NCBI GenBank assembly: GCA_017446265.1
Contig: JAFSRD010000020.1
Coordinates: 1 to 64,000, forward strand
Length of the DNA stretch: 64,000 bases
Source: Treponema sp.
GTDB lineage: Bacteria; Spirochaetota; Spirochaetia; Treponematales; Treponemataceae
Direction: 5' to 3'
Part shown: positions 60,727 to 64,000 of the stretch, one piece after another
Layout: each line of letters begins with the position of its first letter
Position numbering within the stretch: position 1 is the first letter of the stretch
The notes under the pieces: generated by a model
What the model was told of the DNA's origin: nothing
Database searches by the model: none
What the model saw: only the letters and a program-made list of their open reading frames with translations
Translations under genes and position numbers: made by a program

Positions 60727-61910
60727 TGAATACTCGCTCCGACAGATTTTCAAAAAAGATTCTTGCTACCCCGCCTTCTGGCATTCGTAAATTTTTTGAT
60801 TTAGTTATAGGGAGAGATGACATTATTTCGCTTGGAGTTGGCGAGCCAGATTTTCCGACGCCTTGGCAAATGCGAGAAGAAGCATTTTATCATTTGGAAA
60901 AAGGTGAAACATCATATACATCAAATTGGGGGCTTCTTGAACTCCGTGAAGAAATTGTAAAATATCTTACAAAGTATGGAATGTATTACGCCCCTAAAAA
61001 TGAAATTCTCATAACAATTGGCGGGTCAGAAGCGGTTGACGCTGTTCTTCGTTCAATATTAAATCCTGGAGATGAAATTATCGTTTGCGAGCCATGCTAT
61101 GTTTCGTATCAGCCGCTTTCAGAACAATGTGAAGCAAAACTTATTCACTTGGATACGAGTGGAACTGCTTTTGTTCCAACTGCTGAAAATATCGAAAAAA
61201 ACATTACGCAAAAGACGAAGGCGCTCATGCTTTGTTCGCCATCAAATCCAACTGGAAGAATCATTCCAAAAGAGGAATTGCAAAAGATTGCAGAAGTTGT
61301 AAAAAAATATAAGCTTTGGTGCATCAGTGATGAAATTTATGGCGAACTTGTTTATGATAAAAAAAAGCATGTTTCAATCGGGAGTTTTCCCGGTATGAAG
61401 GATTACACTGTTATCATAAATGGATTTTCAAAAGCGTTCGCAATGACTGGATGGCGAATTGGTTATATGGCAGCTCCTGCAGAACTCACTGAACAAGTAT
61501 GCAAGTTGCATCAGTATTCAACAATTTGCGCTCCAATTATGAGTCAGTATGCTGCAATTGAAGGTTTAAAAAATGGTTGGAGCGAAGTTGAAAGAATGCG
61601 AGTAAGTTACGAGCAGCGTCGGAATCTTATGTATAAGGCATTTTTGGATATGGGGCTTCCTTGCACGGAGCCCGAAGGTGCGTTTTACATTTTTCCAGAT
61701 ATTCGTTCAACAGGATTAACAAGTGAAGAGTTTGCGACACAACTTATCGAAAAATATCAAGTTGCAGTTGTTCCTGGCACTTGTTTTGGAAAAGGCGGCG
61801 AAGGGTTTATTCGTTGTTGTTATGCAACCGATATAAATAAAATAAAGATTGCTGTTTCTCGGATTGCTCAAATGGTGAGAGAACAGCGGCGTGGGAGCGC
61901 CCAACAGTGA
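60726..61910 (+). CDS. Aminotransferase class I/II (aspartate/aromatic type)
   Basis: 394 residues. 'SLGVGEPDFPTPWQMREEA', 'TSNWGLLELREEI', 'LCSPSNPTGRII' (Asn and pyridoxal contacts), 'SDEIYGELVY' (Asp for pyridine N), 'NGFSKAFAMTGWRIGY' with the PLP lysine near residue 235, and 'FIRCCYATD' with the substrate-binding Arg. Fold type I, subgroup I-gamma, as aspartate, alanine or aromatic aminotransferases; exact substrate not predictable. Coupled to the Lrp regulator. AT-richer codon use than flanking genes suggests a shared, possibly acquired, unit. Confidence 0.9.
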   Translation: MNTRSDRFSKKILATPPSGIRKFFDLVIGRDDIISLGVGEPDFPTPWQMREEAFYHLEKGETSYTSNWGLLELREEIVKYLTKYGMYYAPKNEILITIGGSEAVDAVLRSILNPGDEIIVCEPCYVSYQPLSEQCEAKLIHLDTSGTAFVPTAENIEKNITQKTKALMLCSPSNPTGRIIPKEELQKIAEVVKKYKLWCISDEIYGELVYDKKKHVSIGSFPGMKDYTVIINGFSKAFAMTGWRIGYMAAPAELTEQVCKLHQYSTICAPIMSQYAAIEGLKNGWSEVERMRVSYEQRRNLMYKAFLDMGLPCTEPEGAFYIFPDIRSTGLTSEEFATQLIEKYQVAVVPGTCFGKGGEGFIRCCYATDINKIKIAVSRIAQMVREQRRGSAQQ

Positions 61911-61947
61911 TTCGTGCGGTAAATTGTAACAGGAGATAAATAGCCCG

Positions 61948-63303
61948 ATGATGGATATGCTGATGCCGGTTTTTGCAATAATAATTCTTGTTGTGATAAT
62001 TATCGTTGTCGTGCTCGTTGTACGTTCAGCGCGCGCAAGCGATGCAGGTGCTGGAAAAGCGGGTGGACTGTCTGCGAAAAACAGAAATGCGATTGTCAAG
62101 GAATGTTCCAAGCAACTTGCGCGCGACCCGCGTAATGTTCCCGCACTCACAACGCTTGGCGAACTATACTATAACGAGCAAAATTGGGAAAAAGCGTTCC
62201 CGCTGTACAATTCGCTGCTTGAATTGGCAACGGTGCATCCTGAAATAGATGCTGCAAGCATTGCAGAGCGACAGGGGATATGCGCATTTAAAATTAATAA
62301 ATTTGATGATTCTGCAAGAGGTCTTATCACTGCATGCAAACTGTTGCCAGGTAGTTTTGATGCAAATTATTATCTTGGACGGCTCATGTTGCAAAAGAAC
62401 GAATACGAAAAAGCTGTCATGTGCTTGCGCAAAGCACATTCAATTGCGCCAGACGCTATAGAAGTAAATGAGCCATTAGGCATGGCATATTTTAAAGCAA
62501 AGCACTATAAAGAGAGTTTGCCAATTCTACGCAAGGCGCTTGACGAAGATCCAACAAACAAAGAAGTGCTTTTTACGCTTGCCTCGTCGATGTCTGAAAC
62601 AGGCTACAACGAGCAGGCGTTGAAAGTTTTTATGCATCTGCGCCCCGACCCTCAATATGGCGCGCAATCGTGCCTTTCTGCAGGAATAATTCATGAGAAC
62701 GCAAAGCAGCATGAGAGTGCTGTACAAGATTATGAAATTGCTTTGAAGCTTGAAAACGTTCCTGCCGATTTGCAAGCAACAATTCGCTACCGACTTGCAA
62801 TGACATATCTTGCGCTCAACAATATTGGAAAGGCACTTCATTATTTGAAGCAAATTCAGTTGACAATGCCTGACTTTAAAGATGTCGGTTCTCTTATTCA
62901 ACGGTATCAAGAGTTGAACACAAATGCAAATTTGCAAGCGTATTTGATGTCGAATGCAAGCGATTTTGTGGCATTGTGCCGCAGATTTGTAACAGCCTAT
63001 TATACTGACGCAGCAGTAAAAATTGAAGATGTGTCGGTTAAACCTGAATCAGTTGAAATTTTGTGCACGGTTGAGACGACAAAATGGGAAGACAGCGAGC
63101 TGTTTCGTTTTTACAGAAGTTCTGGCGCAACAGGTGAACTTTATGTGCGCGATTTCCATTCAAAATTGCGCGACTTAAAGTGTGATAGAGGCTTTTGCAT
63201 TACAGCAGGGAGCTTTACAGAAGAAGCGCATAGGTATGTTGAAGGCAGGCCTGTCGATTTAATTGAAAAGAGCAAACTTACTTCCATGTTGAAAAAAATA
63301 TAA
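61948..63303 (+). CDS. Membrane-anchored TPR protein
   Basis: 451 residues (450 from the second ATG). One N-terminal helix ('VFAIIILVVIIIVVVLVV'), then six or more TPRs from residue 45 to 330 ('VPALTTLGELYYNEQNWEKAFPLYNSLLELA', 'FDANYYLGRLMLQKNEYEKAVMCLRKAHSIAPD', 'EVLFTLASSMSETGYNEQALKVFMHL'), and a 120-residue C-terminal domain ('EDVSVKPESVEILCTVETTKWEDSELFRFYR') that resembles an OST-HTH or restriction-type fold only weakly. The domains face the cytoplasm if the anchor is N-out. AGGAGA lies 11 nt before ATG. Scaffold role inferred only. Confidence 0.8.
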   Translation: MMDMLMPVFAIIILVVIIIVVVLVVRSARASDAGAGKAGGLSAKNRNAIVKECSKQLARDPRNVPALTTLGELYYNEQNWEKAFPLYNSLLELATVHPEIDAASIAERQGICAFKINKFDDSARGLITACKLLPGSFDANYYLGRLMLQKNEYEKAVMCLRKAHSIAPDAIEVNEPLGMAYFKAKHYKESLPILRKALDEDPTNKEVLFTLASSMSETGYNEQALKVFMHLRPDPQYGAQSCLSAGIIHENAKQHESAVQDYEIALKLENVPADLQATIRYRLAMTYLALNNIGKALHYLKQIQLTMPDFKDVGSLIQRYQELNTNANLQAYLMSNASDFVALCRRFVTAYYTDAAVKIEDVSVKPESVEILCTVETTKWEDSELFRFYRSSGATGELYVRDFHSKLRDLKCDRGFCITAGSFTEEAHRYVEGRPVDLIEKSKLTSMLKKI

Positions 63304-63329
63304 TAAACGACGATTTTGGCGGGTATGAT

Positions 63330-64000
63330 ATGAGAATAAGATGCCCAACAATTTTAAGAAATACGTCTATTCAGTTCCGTTGGATAACATGCGCTGTTAT
63401 TGCCGCAGATGCATTGTTCATCTTCACTGCTGTTATTAATTTTTTAAAACGCTATGTCTTTGAAATGCCTGTGCAAATTCAGCAAATATCTAACACGCAG
63501 TATTTTAATGCGTATTTCTTTTATGTTGATTTTTTTGTCTTTCTTTTGCTGTTTACTGTGTTTCTTGCATGCATAGTGATTAAAAAAAATATTTATGTGC
63601 GTATATGCTCCATATTGATAACAGTTGTCTCTGCTGTTTTTCTCGCGTATACAGTTGATGAGTTGTTTACAATAAAGTTATTTATTTTCATAAGTTGGAT
63701 TATCACATGCGGCACTGTCTTTCAACCGAAAATAAGCATTCCTGTCATTATTGGTGGCTGCGCGTTATTTATGTATGCACAATGGTATCCTGAAATATTT
63801 GGCATTGTTGATATGTTGCCGCATATTCAGCTTCACAACTCAGCGGATATGTTTACGCTTGCAACGTATTTTTGTATTGCTGCTGTTTTATCGTGCGCAT
63901 ATCGTTATGTTATACTGCGGTGGGAAGAGGATGATGAAATGACGCAACATCTCAACATGGTGATGACACAGATGACGCATTTCAACAGGCGTCTTCAGGA
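63330..64000 (+). CDS. Polytopic membrane protein, N-terminal part only (cut by window edge)
   Basis: 223 codons are open from ATG 63330 to the window end. Six predicted helices ('FRWITCAVIAADALFIFTAV', 'VDFFVFLLLFTVFLACIV', 'ICSILITVVSAVFLAYTV', 'LFIFISWIITCGTVF', 'IPVIIGGCALFMYAQW', 'LATYFCIAAVLSCAYRYVI') are followed by a polar, Met-rich linker (EEDDEMTQHLNMVMTQMTHFNRRLQ) that looks like a coiled-coil start. This layout is that of a membrane sensor whose output domain (kinase, cyclase, GGDEF or HTH) would lie beyond the window. It cannot be named. 26 bp after the TPR gene, so probably co-transcribed. Confidence 0.7.
   Translation, partial: MRIRCPTILRNTSIQFRWITCAVIAADALFIFTAVINFLKRYVFEMPVQIQQISNTQYFNAYFFYVDFFVFLLLFTVFLACIVIKKNIYVRICSILITVVSAVFLAYTVDELFTIKLFIFISWIITCGTVFQPKISIPVIIGGCALFMYAQWYPEIFGIVDMLPHIQLHNSADMFTLATYFCIAAVLSCAYRYVILRWEEDDEMTQHLNMVMTQMTHFNRRLQ

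Noticed and set aside
1-64000. tRNA, rRNA or known riboswitch genes.
   Set aside because: I scanned intergenic gaps for T-loop and conserved riboswitch-core motifs and saw none. Absence by eye is not proof.

Overview
The window looks like chromosomal DNA of a spirochaete, most likely Treponema or a close relative. Evidence: many short-signal lipoproteins with relaxed lipoboxes, secreted beta-barrel and TPR proteins, the long clade of ATP-type phosphofructokinase also found in T. pallidum, an extended RarA, and LIV-I and TRAP transporters next to housekeeping genes. This is inference from protein families; there is no rRNA or tRNA gene in the window to confirm it.

Layout. 1-0.7 kb: right-hand part of an Rpn/PD-(D/E)XK transposase-nuclease. 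0.9-5.0 kb (minus): folD-folE2-miaB-argC (folate, tRNA modification, arginine). 5.1-9.4 kb (plus): outer-membrane-type protein, lipoprotein, RarA with a large C-terminal extension. 9.5-16.0 kb (minus): two MATE exporters, PAP2 phosphatase, radical SAM protein, M28 peptidase, RRM protein. 16.2-20.1 kb (plus): a four-gene envelope cluster led by a trypsin-like protease fused to a predicted outer-membrane barrel. 20.3-26.3 kb: cysK (minus) and the five-gene livJHMGF importer (plus). 26.3-30.2 kb: UDG-like protein, YD-like secreted protein, cardiolipin synthase. 30.3-33.8 kb: DRTGG protein, anti-sigma-type ATPase and [FeFe]-hydrogenase-like protein, then 5-formyl-THF cyclo-ligase and methylglyoxal synthase. 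33.9-36.1 kb (minus): lemA plus two TPM proteins. 36.3-39.3 kb: dctPQM TRAP importer, followed by a 176/177-bp tandem repeat rich in palindromes. 39.9-50.3 kb: phosphofructokinase, sirtuin, giant alpha-2-macroglobulin lipoprotein, KDG kinase, NudC, LUD protein. 50.4-53.9 kb (minus): OmpA-like protein, LysM transglycosylase, TPR lipoprotein. 54.0-58.0 kb (plus): membrane protein, TPR lipoprotein, CapA-like protein. 58.1-64.0 kb (plus): argG, secreted protein, Lrp regulator, aminotransferase, TPR protein, truncated membrane protein.

Themes. Many genes are translationally coupled (ATGA, GTGA or TAATG overlaps). Several monocistronic genes (MATE1, PAP2, sirtuin, argC, A2M) have a -10 box ending 6-7 nt before ATG and no Shine-Dalgarno, which predicts leaderless mRNAs. 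Other genes have long or structured leaders: livJ has a terminator-like hairpin right after its promoter, and mgsA, pfkA and one secreted-protein gene start with strong stem-loops. A small palindromic element recurs in three intergenic gaps.

The best candidates for something undescribed are the protease-barrel cluster with its mirror-image divergent promoter (15.7-20.2 kb), the leaderless-promoter class, and the 176-bp palindromic tandem repeat. All functional calls come from reading motifs by eye; no database search was possible.
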